Positions 1-11,563 of a stretch of 64,000 bases of DNA are shown here, one piece after another. This stretch comes from Dryomyza anilis. Lineage: Eukaryota; Arthropoda; Insecta; Diptera; Dryomyzidae. The stretch's first letter is position 1, and each line of letters starts with the position of its first letter. The stretch spans positions 123,765,593-123,829,592 of the forward strand of contig OX638130.1 of the NCBI GenBank assembly GCA_951804985.1. Reading direction: 5' to 3'. The notes beneath the pieces are model-generated. The model was given only the letters and a program-made list of their open reading frames with translations, made no database searches and was not told where the DNA came from. The position numbers and the translations under genes are program-made.

Positions 1-107
1 TATTTGTCGTAGATCTTTTATTTAAAATTTAAAAATTAAAATTTTGCAAGATTCTTGCAAGCAAGAGCAAGAAAGGTATTGCAATAACAAGACCAACAAC
101 AAGATCA
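1..107. other. AT-rich DNA with a degenerate CAAGA-rich stretch
   Basis: About 45 AT-rich bases are followed by a short purine-rich stretch with GCAAGA and ACAAGA words (about 46-106). These resemble the degenerate CAAGAACAAG repeats at 19.0-19.8 kb. No gene is visible. Confidence 0.4.
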
Positions 108-175
108 TACACCCAGAAAAAATACTATATATATAATAGTTTTTTACTATTGAATTTATAAAATAAAATGGTGAA
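108..175. repeat. MITE family A, terminal fragment
   Basis: The sequence starts with TACACCCAGAAAAAAT and an ACTATATA-type subterminal stretch. It matches the reverse complement of the right end of the copies at 8613-8834 and 23732-23953. Only about 65 bp is recognisable, so this is one end of a decayed or truncated copy. Confidence 0.5.
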
Positions 176-2228
176 GTCGCCTAAAAGTAGTGTTAGATTT
201 CTGTGGCAATATGAATTAACAGCATAACTTGAGATATGTTCAAATTGAGTTATTAATACCATCGTAATCCAGATATACGAATTCATTTTGTGTCAAATTT
301 TGATACTGATCCTTCGTATCGTTGCTGAGATACAAGCAAAAAACCTAAAAGCATATCTACTTGTTATTAAATATTTATTTTTATTAAAAAAAATCTTTCG
401 AAAAAAATTGTAACAAAAAAATTTTGCAGAAATTTAGTTTATTTAAATTTTTCATAAATTTGCAAATATAATTTTTAAAATATTTTTAAAAATCATTTTC
501 CAAATCAGTTGCAAAGCTTAAAATGCTCTACTGAAAAGTACAAAAAATAGTCTTATGCTTTTATTTCATATTGCCACAAATTTAAAGGACATATGTTCTA
601 CACTACTGACATTGGTCACATTACAGTTTACTGTAACTTTCTATTAATGTTGGAAAAACTGTTGCTACGCATGTCCTCAAGTGGTGCTTTCATCGTTTAA
701 TTGTCTTTTTGTTAACATTGCGTTGCGTGTTGCATGCTAATTGAGAAGTTTTATGTTTTTTTTTTAATGTGTAGGTTAGTGTTGGGTTACCTCACAAAAA
801 ATCAAGACAAACTAATTATTTTAAGTACCTTTTTCAATTTTTTTTCTATTGTGTAATTAATAGTTTTTGTAGCATGTTCGCTAGGTGTTTGTTTAATGGT
901 TCTTGCTGTCATTATAATTGCTATTTTTTTTTAGTTTTTTATGTCCAGACATTCTCAAATTAAAATCTGATTAATTTGCATATTTTCTAAAAAAAATGTC
1001 TTTAAACTTCATAATGAGAAGATAAAACAATTCTCATTTTTAATATTTATTTTTAAATAAATTTTATTTGAAAAAAATTGTTACAGTTCTGTTTTTGAAA
1101 TCATTTCCAGGGAAACTCTATTAATAATGTTTTAATTTATATTGAAAATATTTGATATAAATTTAATTTTTTTGTAAATTTGTTGTTTATATTTTTCATT
1201 AAAATTAATATGGCTATAATTATGAGCATTCAATAAGCCTCAACAGAAAAAAAAGTAGACTTCAATAAATTTTACTTTATCTTTTGAGAATGATATCCAC
1301 CGCCAACACTTGCTAGCCAAACACACAAATATAAAATCGCATTTTTCATGCATCCGCGCCTTTATTGGATTTATTTTAATTTTTATTTTTTCGTTTTTCA
1401 TTTTTTTTTACATGTCTGGCCATACGCACGCATTCACACAGTAAGTAATACCGGGTTTTTTTTCTTGTACTTACCTCCCATATGTGCCAGTGTTATGTAA
1501 ATTAACCCACATCCCTCACTACCCATCCCCCACTTATACAAATTACGCCTGGCAAAAGGATATTCGCAAATGTAATTTTCATACATTTCTTTAATGCAGC
1601 GACAACTTCGTGTGCTGGCTGCTTTATTAAGTTTATGCTTTGATCATCGTTTCAACGATTCGATATCGAATTAAAGTCGGGTTTATTTAATTTGCACAGT
1701 GGGTTGTTTGGTTTATGTTGTGACTTGGGGGTTGTTAAGAGGTCACGAAATGATTATTCATAGGATTTCATATTTAGTCATACTTTAAATATACGATTTT
1801 TATAATGTTGAAAATAGTTTATAAAACTATCACAAACATTTTATAAATTTACATATTTTTCAGAAATAGTTAACAATTATAAGCTTCTAAAATTATTTAA
1901 TGATAAATGATACGTGGAATAAAATTCACAAAATTTAATGCTTTCAATTGTAATGCTTTTAATAAAAGATAATATTTTAAAAATCCTTATCTTATTATAT
2001 TAAGAATTAAATCAGAACAAAAAGTTATATTATTTGAAACTCCAGTTATAAAGTCATAGTTTAAACTTAGTTTAATTGTGTTATCTTTTAATTAATCGAA
2101 GTTTAACATTACTAGATATTTTTCAGAGAAAGAGTTAAAAATGAATACAAATTAAGTCAATAATTTCTGTATAATATCATTAAGATTTACTTTTTCCGTG
2201 ACATTATTCAATTTAACTTAGTTTAAAC
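176..2228. other. AT-rich non-coding DNA
   Basis: Low-complexity AT-rich sequence with poly-A and poly-T runs. I see no open frame worth calling, no RNA gene and no clear repeat. A somewhat less AT-rich patch lies at about 1300-1740. Confidence 0.5.
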
Positions 2229-2375
2229 TTGATGTATTTTTGTCTAAATTCAAAATATTTCATTTTAACTCATTACTAATTATCTTTCGGTTTATAAAAT
2301 TTAAAGACATTCGGCAATTTTGATTAGGAACTATTGAAGTTAGGAAAAGTTGAAACTAAGTTTAAAGTTGGGCAC
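2229..2375. repeat. Dispersed repeat fragment shared with 42.6 kb
   Basis: The word ATTTTGATTAGGAACTAT (about 2315-2332) and its surroundings recur in inverse orientation near 42655-42700. Both places also carry AGTTTAAAC-type words. This is a decayed dispersed repeat of unknown class. Confidence 0.4.
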
Positions 2376-2433
2376 AAAAATAGAGGAATAAATATATAGA
2401 TATTAAAAAAGATTTTACAAAATATTTAAAATA

Positions 2434-2679
2434 TCATCGTTGTAGAATAAAAAGTCACCAAATACATTTTCAAAATGCCAAATATTGATTTACAACAAAC
2501 TTTATATATCTGTCAATTTTTAATCGATGATCTCATGCATGATAAGAAAATATTAATCTATGAATTGATATTTCAGTTTCAAAAATGCATCAATTACTTT
2601 TTGTAATATTAATCAACAAACTCGAAATTAAAGTTTTTCATAAAAATGTATTTAATTACTTTTCGTTCTACAACGACGA
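2434..2679. mobile_element. MITE family B, copy 1
   Basis: A 246-bp non-coding element with terminal inverted repeats of about 37 bp, beginning TCATCGTTGTAGAA and ending TTCTACAACGACGA. The interior is AT-rich. The copy at 19969-20212 has the same ends, and its interior matches the reverse complement of this one. No transposase is encoded, so it would depend on a transposase supplied elsewhere. The superfamily is not determined. Confidence 0.75.
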
Positions 2680-2900
2680 TATATTTTTCCAAATATAAGC
2701 AAATTTTAAATTTAAAACATATACAAATATTAAAAAATATGTTAATTGTAAACAGACAGAACAACAAATATCGAAATAAAGTAATGTTACTATCCAAAAA
2801 AAATAGTGTAAACAAAGTTTAATCGATCGGTTAAACTTATTCTAAATTGCATTTGAGATTCACTGAAAAATTCCAATTTAAACAAAATTTAAATCACATA

Positions 2901-2934
2901 GGGCCAGTTTTCAAGCAGCATTCAAAACTGGCCC
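2901..2934. other. Perfect 11-bp hairpin
   Basis: GGGCCAGTTTT (2901-2911) is the exact reverse complement of 2924-2934, with a 12-nt loop. It is GC-richer than its surroundings. It may be the end of a decayed foldback element or a chance hairpin. Confidence 0.5.
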
Positions 2935-2984
2935 TTAGTGAAAAAAATCTGCAACAGCATTCTAGAGGTACTCTTACTGTATTT

Positions 2985-3045
2985 GTATTCTAAAGGTCTC
3001 GTGTTCGAAACTCGTCTGGACATGGGTGTTCGTGGTGATAATAAC
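2985..3045 (+). repeat. Possible SINE-head fragment
   Basis: AAAGGTCTCGTGTTCGAAAC followed by a CTGGAC word resembles the B-box part of the SINEs at 36.0 and 39.5 kb. It is heavily diverged and lacks a recognisable A box, so this is a weak call. Confidence 0.25.
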
Positions 3046-3152
3046 CTCAAAAATTTAGGGTAAAATGTATCACCTTAGTAAACATTAATAAAAAAATAGA
3101 TTGGATGAATTTTTTATCGGTTAAAAGTTATTAGACATTATCATTATAATAG

Positions 3153-4050
3153 TTATTAGACATCTGCACAAGTGTATTTGAAACCCATTTCAAGACATTC
3201 ACTTTATTTCAAAACATTTACTGTCTTCAACTCTATGCTTGAAAATCAAATGAATGTGTTGCTCACCAAGTACTGTCAAAACAAAACACAAACAAAACTG
3301 CAGTGATGAGGTCTATGATGTTGTGCAATAAAAATTCAAATATAGAAATGAACTGCTTATGACACCGAGTACTTAGTGCATTTTTCATTTTTATCATTCT
3401 TACTCTAAGGAGTTTTCATTAATATTGAAAAATAAAAAATTCAAAAGGTATAAAAAAATCATATGATATATTATATTAAGTTTTTTATTTATGGAACAAC
3501 ATTTTTTTCATTATTTAATTTTTGTCATTATTTAATTTTTTAAATTTTTTTATTTTTTTTTTTTTTTCATTTTTTAATTTTAAAAAAATAGTTAGATATA
3601 TTACTTTTCGACTAAAGCGTTGTTTTTGTCGTACAAACATTTTTTTATAATTTTTTTTTTTAAATAATTTTTGTTGTATTTTTTATTAACACATAAATAT
3701 CGATAACAACATTACAGCCGTAGACGGCCAAGCGGCAGATTTGTTGTTGTTTTCAATGTTCGTCTGCTCACTCGTTACTAGTTGCGCTCACTCGCTGCAC
3801 TCACTCTATGCGTTGCATGTTCAGCGACAGTGTTGTCATTTGGTTTCGTTTTTCAAAACATTGAATGACTTGATGTTTTGACAGTACTTCACAGAAATAA
3901 AACAAATTCTGCAGTGAAGTGAAGTCGGGCAAGAAACTTCAGCATAATACTGTCGACTGTCATTTGCAAAATGCAGTCAAAACTTTAGAGTGCAGTAGTG
4001 CATATTTGCAGAGGAAACTTTAAAAACATTTGTACAGATGTCTAATAGTT
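3153..4050. mobile_element. Non-coding inverted-repeat element, ~0.9 kb
   Basis: The left end TATTAGACATCTGCACAA and the reverse complement of the right end (TATTAGACATCTGTACAA) match at all but one position. Homology continues inward: both arms carry AAGTACTGTCAAAACA. The interior is AT-rich apart from a less AT-rich stretch at about 3715-3850, and shows no open frame. It looks like a non-autonomous foldback-type DNA element. Confidence 0.6.
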
Positions 4051-4057
4051 ATCTTTA

Positions 4058-4860
4058 TGGAAATTTGCTAATTTTTTGCTTATTGAATTCGAATAAGGGA
4101 TAATTCAAATTGTTTTATTTTTTATAATCTACGCAAAAATATTAATGGTTTCGTCATTCGTGTTAACAACTAGAAGAAGTCGTGGCATTTTCTTAATCAG
4201 CGTCACATCGTAAACCTTGTATACATTTTTTTATATTAGGGAAGACTAGATCACGTGACTTTTCATGTTGGGACAAGTGAACAGTTCCCGATCAGGGCCT
4301 TAGTAAAATGTCTACTAAGGAATTCGAATTAACTATCTATCTATCTGTAGCTAAAATCACGATTACGTGAATATCCGATCAACTAGATCAATGAACCTCA
4401 GGAATTAGAGACTTTGTATACTTGACAATCTATTATAGAAAATGGGCGGAATTGTTTGATTGTTACCTGCAAACCGATTACTTTTGGAAATATATGGCAC
4501 ATAGCACTAAAATCTACGAGAGCATTTAACGTTTTTTTGTTTAACAACCACCTTTATGTTATGTAAAATATATAGAAATAACTTGTGGTGCTCTAAATAA
4601 ATCCGTATAGGTACTGAAAGGAAATTCTTTATTTCTCAATTTCGCATTTTTTTTAGGTTCCTGAAACTTGGGGACCTGTGGGCCACTTTGACAGCCTTTA
4701 ATTTTGTTCCTGTCACACATGTAGAGGCTATTTATAGTCGGTTTAAACTGGTTAAAATTTATATAACTCTTACTAATTTAATTACACCAACTTTTTTTTT
4801 TAAACTGCCACCTCAGAACCCTAATCAGTAATTACCTTACAACGCCTACAATTGCCAACC
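4058..4860. other. Non-coding gap
   Basis: AT-rich. A short imperfect dyad (CCTTAGTA/TACTAAGG) lies near 4298-4320, and TCTACTAAGG resembles the TTCTACTAGGG near 21650. No gene is visible. Confidence 0.4.
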
Positions 4861-6400
4861 GAAAGTCAATGCCGGCTCAACTCGAAATTAAAAATGCATG
4901 TTTCATTTCAAATACAACACTGGAAAAGTATAATAAAATGTAAATATTCACAAAATAAGCGCAAATAAATAATGCACGAAAACGAGCCCAGAAACATTCG
5001 AAACAATGAAGACGGTACACGAAAGAAAAGCGCACTTAAAAATTCCAAAACCAGAGAGGTAAGACGTAAAAAGAAGGCTGCTGTGGATGAGTTGAAAGAT
5101 GCGGATGCTTTCGCAGTAGCATTAAATATTAACACGCAATCAGAAAATTTGCGCGCAACTTGCATGCGAGAGATAACATAAAATAAAATATAAAAAAAAA
5201 ATATACAAAAGAAGAATGTATAAAAGAAATAAAGGTGTAGAAAGTGCACGAAAAAAAAATAAACAAGAGTTGAAGAGGTTTTTGCGTGTGGTATGAGATA
5301 TATTTGATAAAAGAAATGTTTTCGGAAAAATGAAAAATCTCTGTGCAGCTTAATTAATCAAGCAACCTAAATATGGCGCTGCCTGCACACTTTTCAGCAG
5401 AGTTTGCGCGATTTCGCAGCAACCCTTTTTTATTTAGGTTTTAGTGTGGCGTTGTCAGAAATAATGTGACAAGCAATTAAACAGTCTTCAATGGTAGTTG
5501 CCAACATAAGAAAAATATATATATCTTTTCTTAAAATACAGCTCCGAGTAGCCGTCTGACCGCATATTGCCCGCTCTCTGCTACTTTATTAAGTATTTAT
5601 GAGTGTTTTTGCACTTTGCCAACCCCGGTCTCAAATAATCCGGTTGCTTTGCATTAACCTGACTCACAAGTTAACCCGCTGCTGCCAAAGGTGCAAAAAA
5701 ATCAGTACACAAAAAAAGGTAGGTAACTAAAATAATTTTAACACTCAGTCAGGATGTCGTCCTTGTTCTCATCATTGAACGACGCAGCTTATACTACTCT
5801 TTTTTCGTACTACTTTTTTTCAGCACTTCTTTTTATTTCCTACGTTTGCTTTCTTCTGTTATCGCAGTGGGTCAGTGATTTATTATGTTGCCTGCTGCAT
5901 GCCTTTCCGTTCGGTTTTTCCTTCCGTCTTCATGGTGCCGTTTTTTATTTCAATTTCTCGATCTTCTTGGTTTGCACTTGCCACGCCAACAACTCATATA
6001 AATTCACAGTCATGAACTTGTCTTTTGTTGTCAGACGCGTGTCGTGCTTTCCTGCCAGCTGGCCATTTATTTCAGTTCCTTCCGTTCAGCGTCCGAGTGT
6101 TTTCGTCCCTCTTTCTGTTCCCCATTCTTCTGGCACTTTACCGTTTGACACCTTTTGGCATGTTGGCAATTTTTCAGATTGCTTCAGGTTGCCCGTGTCA
6201 CGTTTATATTTTCGCCACAAATATCAACACGCACTGACCCAGTGACATATGTGACATGGGTGTGTGGAAGGAGGTTCAGAGTGCCTTCTACCATTTGAAA
6301 ACAGGTCCCACGTGACCTGACCAATGCACATTTCAATATTTCAATTACCGCGTGTAATCGCTATTTTAATTGCACAACATTAAGTCGACTCGCATGTCGT
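4861..6400. other. Less AT-rich island with two unassigned ORFs
   Basis: A region of more balanced composition that looks like single-copy DNA. It holds two ATG-initiated frames on the + strand. One is 4972-5181 (69 aa, lysine/arginine-rich in its first half, ending TCMREIT). The other is 5754-6245 (163 aa, rich in F, S and L, with hydrophobic stretches near residues 15-55). I recognise no family in either. An overlapping frame runs on the opposite strand of the first, and the second lies in a pyrimidine-rich stretch that favours F/S/L codons. Both are more likely chance frames than genes. Confidence 0.3.
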
Positions 6401-7060
6401 GCACAATTAGTTTTGTTTAAAAATACATCTTGCATTTAGTTACAATTACGTTTGTTTATAAATATAATTCTCATTTAGTAGTTTTTTTAAAATAACTAAC
6501 CTTTTAAACTGAATATAAATAATATAATTTAGTCATTTGTTTTAACCTTTAAGCACTAAAATTAAGTTGCACGCAAGAAAATGAAAAGGGTAACGTTTTT
6601 AAAATAAACCCTTTAAATATAGCTATTAAGTTGTTTAGTCACGACACTGTGAAAATTATAAGGATTACTGAATCGTTCATAGAAAAAATATAAATATATA
6701 TTGAATGAATTTCGTTCTTCAAACCATGATTCATTGTCTTCAGTACAACGATTCATAATATTAATAACTAAAAAACATCAATGTTATGAATTCATTATAA
6801 ATTTGATGAATGACCGAAAAAATGTTCTTCAATATGATGAAGTGTATGTGAAGAATAAGTTTAATCATATTAATGAACAAATATTTAAAATTCAATATAC
6901 ATGGTATTTGGTTCATGGATGTCTAAAATTCAGTGGGCCATTCTATGACACAAAAATATAAGAAAATTTTAAATAAAGATATGTCTAATTCTGCACACAG
7001 TTTCAGATACAGCATTTTTAAGAGATGCATATTACTGACATAACCTAGTCAAGAAAATGT
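6401..7060. other. AT-rich gap with a chance ORF
   Basis: AT-rich. An 86-aa frame at 6701-6961 has biased N/K/I/F composition and no recognised motif. It is probably not a gene. Confidence 0.35.
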
Positions 7061-7848
7061 TTATACCCTACACCTATAAGGTACAGGGTATATTAACTTT
7101 GTGCATATATTGTAACGCCCCTTAGGAGGCGTGTCCGGTATGGAAAAGTATATATATTCTTGATCAGCATCACTACCCGAGTCCGTTTAGCCATGTCCGT
7201 CTGTCTGTCTGTCTGTCTGTCCGTCTTGCTGTCTTGCTGTCCGAATACAGAATAACTTGAGAAATACTGATCAGAATGCGATGAAATATATTTTAGCCAA
7301 AAGTAGGACCTGAGTTTGAAAATGAGCCAAATCGGTCAACGGACACGCCCACCTCCCATACAAGTCACTTTTATATAACTCTTTAGGAACTAATAACTCG
7401 AAAAGTATTCAAGATATAGGCATAAAATTTAAAACGTATTGTTATAATTCACCTAAAAATATATGATCCAAAAATGGGCGTGATCCGCCCACATTTTTTT
7501 TTCATTATTTCCCGGGTTTTCATAGTGGAAATTTGAACCGTAAATTACTAAAATCAAAACTATGAAATATTATATGTTTCTATTTTTTTATTATTTTTTT
7601 ATATTTTTATATACATTTTTTAATTTATGGGGATATAAGACGTAAATTTCTGATATGTGAATAATATTCTGAGGGTGGGGAGGTTCAGCATAATTAAAAT
7701 CTTTAAAATTAAGGTATGCAATTAAATATCCCACATTAATATCCCCACCAAAGGTGTAGGGTATTCCATAGTCGGGCCCGATCGACTATAAAAATCCGCC
7801 CCATGTGACCGAACTTACCCATGTGACCTAACTTTCCCAACTCGTTTT
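7061..7848 (+). repeat. Dispersed repeat family C, copy A
   Basis: About 790 bp that matches 40986-41838 nearly end to end. It starts TATACCCTACACCT, has a CTGT/GTCTGTC microsatellite near its start (7198-7225), and ends in TTTCCCAACTCGTTTT. AGGTGTAGGGTAT near 7755 is the inverse of the left end, so the family has partial terminal inversion. No coding capacity is visible. Compared with copy B it lacks a block near the middle. The class is unknown. Confidence 0.75.
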
Positions 7849-8391
7849 TATTTTTTTTTATTTTAGAAAATTAAATTATCTTTCCAATGGTATATCATAT
7901 TTTTAAATGATATGTAATGTTAAAATTTGCAAAAATAAATATACAAATTTTTTCTTTGTCATTGATTTTCTCAAAATTTCGTTGTAGATCATCTTATTTT
8001 TTCTAATTTATAATTATAGACCAATTCATTCTCAGTATTAGACATATTTTTAATTTACAGATTCTTATTTTTTTGAGTCATAGAATGACCACATGAATTA
8101 TTGACATCGATGAACCAAACACCCTGTATATGTACTTCGTATTGAAGAATGCGGTTCATCAAACCAAATTTCAATCAGAATATTTGTTTTTCATTTTGCC
8201 ATACTTTTCAGTTGAATTTTTTTTTTACAATTTTTTACTTCGAAACAATATTTTTTCAGAATTTTTTTTCGATTTTTTTTTTTTTTCGAAAAAATATATC
8301 AATTTATTTAAAAAAAACATCTGTTTTTTCAAAATAATATTTTACAAATCAAGTAAGCAGTATATAACAATATCTTATAAGAATAGTAAAT
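7849..8391. other. Poly-T/poly-A rich gap
   Basis: Low-complexity sequence with long T runs. The small F/K/N-rich frames at about 8130-8393 are compositional artefacts. Confidence 0.4.
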
Positions 8392-10105
8392 AGGGATCTG
8401 TACGATATGTCGAATAAAAAATGTCGAAATTCTTAAAGCTAGAAAATGTTGAAAAATCTCTGAAACTTAAAAAAAAAACATTTTTTTATAGGATCAAAAA
8501 TGTCGAAAATTAAAATACCGAAATAGGAAAGGTCCGTAGTTCGGGCCAGTCCGTAGGCTGGGCTACCGCTATTTTTTTGTATTTTTTCATTCGCGATCTT
8601 AAAATTTTAATTCACCAAAATAAAAAATTCCCTCAAATTCCATTAAAATTTGTCAATAGGACAATTATTGATTTAATAGTATACATAAAATAAATATTTT
8701 CATATAAACTGAATGGCAATGTCATGGTAATTTCTAGTATTTAATGGTATTTTCCGACTAAAATAATAATTTATCCTATTGGCTGTGTTTAATAGTAAAA
8801 AACTACTATTTATATAGTATTTTTTTCTGGGTGTGGTACATCTCAAGTAAGATTACACTCCAACTTTTCTCGAAACTTTTCTCGAAGTGAAATGGGCTGT
8901 TGCTTATAACTCATCCAGATGAATACCAAAATGTACTCAAAAAAAGTTTTTTTGTTGACTTTTTTAAGTGTTGTTTAGATGGTCAATTTAAAATGTCGTT
9001 AATGAATACCTTCTTATAATGTAAACAAGTTTTTTATCAAAATTTGATGCAGAAAAAATATATAGTATTTTTTTTGAAATGTGATAAAAACGTAGGTTGG
9101 GCCATCCATTTTCTCATTATTAGAAGCACTCACAAAGATTTTCTTAGCATATAATTGTTCAAACGCAAGTTTAATAGTGATTTTTTTTAAATATAGAGTA
9201 CGAGATCAAAACATTTTTCGTTAATTTTGAATGATTTTTCAATTTAGGGTTTTCGGTTCACATTTACGTATAAAATATCAAAATGAATAATCCTCACTAG
9301 TTCATGATTTGCAAGTTCTATTAAATGAAAAATTATACAGATTGATTGAAAAACGATAATATAATTAAAATAATTTATTTTCGGTGTTTTTGAAAGGTTT
9401 TTAACGTTTTTTCGTGGTGGCCTACGGACCTACGGATCAATTTTTTGTTGTTGTATTTTTTTTTGTTCATCAGAAAGTAGGCTGTATTTTTTTAAATTTT
9501 TATGTAACCATAAACCATTCTACAAAAGATAGTCCATTAAATGCACTTTAAATTGGTATATATTATTCCACTAACTTGTTTGCACACAAAATATAAAACT
9601 ATGTCCAACCTACGGACCTTTCCCCCTGCAAATTTCATATCGTATTTGAGCCATTCCACGTTTTGGTGGTTAATATTGAAATATCTCTTGATTTTAAAAC
9701 TAATAAAACAATCTTTTGGAATATGTAAGTCTTCTTAACATGATCATTTGGCCAATGACCATCATCCTTGAACTTCAACTTTCATGTCCTTAAAAAAAGT
9801 TAATTTTTAAAAAAATCTATATTTGTGTTGATTTATATTAAGTGTTTGAGCTAAATTCCAAGATGGTTATTTTAAGGCATTTAGAAATTTTCTATCATTT
9901 TTCAGCAAAAAATAATTTCGTTATATTAAATTTCGACATTTTGTTTTTTAATATTTTCGTTTTCAACATTTTTCTATTTTGACATTTTGGTTTCGACATT
10001 TTTGTTTTCGACATTTTTAGGTTTTGGCATTTTTATTTTCTACATTTTTGTCTTCGGTATTTTCAGTTTCTATATTTTAAATTTCGACTTATCGTACCAG
10101 ACCCT
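8392..10105. mobile_element. Foldback element, ~1.7 kb, with a nested MITE
   Basis: The ends are imperfect inverted repeats: AGGGATCTGTACGATATGTC on the left, and AGGGTCTGGTACGATAAGTC as the reverse complement of the right end. Subterminal blocks are built from repeated AAATGTCGAAAA-type words. The right block (about 9925-10090) holds a long run of TTTCGACATTTT variants. A second inner inversion pairs GGAAAGGTCCGTAG (near 8527) with CTACGGACCTTTCC (near 9609). No transposase frame is visible. The composition fits a decayed foldback transposon. Confidence 0.55.
8613..8834. mobile_element. MITE family A, copy nested in the foldback element
   Basis: About 222 bp, near-identical to 23732-23953 and including the shared internal word TGGCAATGTCATGGTA. 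The right end ATTTTTTTCTGGGTGT is the inverse of the family's left end; the left end here has decayed. The interior lacks coding sequence. Confidence 0.7.
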
Positions 10106-10416
10106 TGTAAATACATATTGCATGTGTAAACAAACAAAGTTTTGTGTTTAAAGTTGATGTTTAAGAACATCATATTGAACAATAAAAAATTACATTTCAA
10201 TTCAATGCATGAATTCTTCCATATGATTATTCTGGTAGTTGATGAAAAAATTCATAATATTCATTAATAAAATCATCATATTGAAGATTTGTTATCTGTG
10301 TATACAATGTAACAAAATTTGTAATAGAAAATAAACGAAAATTTCTAAAAAACATAAAATAAAATTTGAAAAAAATATTTTTGAGTTTAACTATTAAATT
10401 TCACTATAGTGTTGTT

Positions 10417-10806
10417 GCGTCTGTAGCTCAGTTGTTAGTGAAAAAAATAATCGACGTAAATATAGCACCAGATATTAATTGCATTCATTAATCAATCCAG
10501 CAATGAAATACATGCTATTCTTCGTTTAATCTGCAATTTTGTTATATAAGCTATTTCGTTCATATTATCAGCAATTATATTTTCTAAAAATTCGCGACTA
10601 AATTATTTGCTGCATTGACGTACAAATATTCATATTAGCGAACGAAATTGCTTATATAACGAAGAAAAGCAAATGTTTTCATTAAATTAGTGATTGTCAT
10701 TGCTGGATTGATTAATGAAGGCAATTAATATCGGTTGCTATATTTACGTCGATTATTTTTTTCTGTGTTAGTACTTCAAAATAGTAGCGCCAAACTATTA
10801 TTATTC
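10417..10806 (+). repeat. SINE remnant split by a MITE
   Basis: Left of the MITE is GTAGCTCAGTTGTTAGTG, matching the A-box region of the SINE family at 36.0 and 39.5 kb. Right of it is TAGCGCCAAACTATTATTAT, the 3' end of the same family. The middle of the SINE, about 200 bp, is missing. Confidence 0.65.
10440..10765. mobile_element. MITE family E, copy 1, in a SINE
   Basis: A 326-bp element that is almost a full palindrome. Its arms of 65 bp or more run from AAAAAAATAATCGACGTAAA at the left to its inverse at the right. TGTTAGT occurs immediately before (10433-10439) and after (10766-10772) the element as a target duplication. The right end reads ...TTTCTG, so a CAG/CTG terminus with a 7-8 bp duplication would suit a hAT-derived MITE, although the left end lacks the CA. 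A second copy lies at 21968-22332. Confidence 0.75.
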
Positions 10807-11434
10807 TAATGTTTTTGCTATAATCATAAATATTTTAAATTTAAGTATAAATTTTTAAGTTTTAGTTAAAATTAAAATTGTTTACAAAAAGTATTATGCA
10901 CAAAGTTTCACTAAAAATTTAAATATTTTACCAAAATTAGATTTTTTATTAACTACACTAATTTCCGACAGACACACAGTGTGCCCAAACGCCCTTAATT
11001 CGGATGACATTCATTATTTTGGAAAACACACACCGATTTTAAAATTTTAAAAAGTTTTGTATTGAGAATTTCTGAGAAAACTAAAGTTCTGAAATTGGAG
11101 ATTGTATATTTAGTTGTTATGGCGATAAAAATCAGTAAAGTTCAGATTTTGTACATGAACATTTTTTGAAAAATTGCAAAAAAAAACCAAAAGTTATCTG
11201 ATATTAAAATTTATTTTATTAGTGAAAAGCTTACATTATTATCTATAGAAAATGTGTTCAGTTGAGAAAAGCGAAAAGAGGAACACGAATTAATAGCAAC
11301 AACATTGAAAGCAAAACCGATGCGTTACTCAAATGCATTCGTTCTACCGATCTTCGGTACCACTCGTCATTCTTGCAACAAAGTTTGTTCTAAAAATAGA
11401 ACAGACAAAACTGCAACTCAGACTAATGATGGTT
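10807..11434. other. AT-rich non-coding gap
   Basis: Low-complexity AT-rich sequence up to about 11260, then a somewhat more balanced stretch. No gene or repeat is recognised. Confidence 0.4.
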
Positions 11435-11519
11435 GTGTGGTTCAGTAGCCGAGCACATAGCGTGCTTGACTACCAACTCCCGACGTTTCTGACGGCATGA
11501 GTTCGAGCCCCAACCACAC
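11435..11519 (+). ncRNA. tRNA-like cloverleaf head of a small element
   Basis: GTGTGGTT (11435-11442) pairs perfectly with AACCACAC (11512-11519) as an 8-bp acceptor-like stem. Inside is a hairpin combining GTAG/CTAC and AGCAC/GTGCT. It is followed by a weak CCG/CGG arm and a T-arm-like GGC/GCC with GTTCGA in its loop. TGGTTCAGTAGC resembles an RNA polymerase III A box and GAGTTCGAGCC a B box. It is not a normal tRNA gene, since arm lengths are wrong and no clear anticodon stem exists. It is more likely the Pol III head of a SINE-like element that also contains the downstream ribozyme. Confidence 0.5.
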
Positions 11520-11563
11520 CGAAATCGTATATACGAATTATTTGTTGTTATCAATACGTCATC

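Noticed and set aside
5754..6245. 163-codon ATG frame
   Set aside because: F/S/L-rich from pyrimidine-rich DNA, no domain, no conserved-looking motif; kept only as a note in the island entry.
11435..11519. Functional tRNA gene
   Set aside because: The cloverleaf lacks a proper anticodon arm and normal arm lengths; it is better explained as the head of a repeat.
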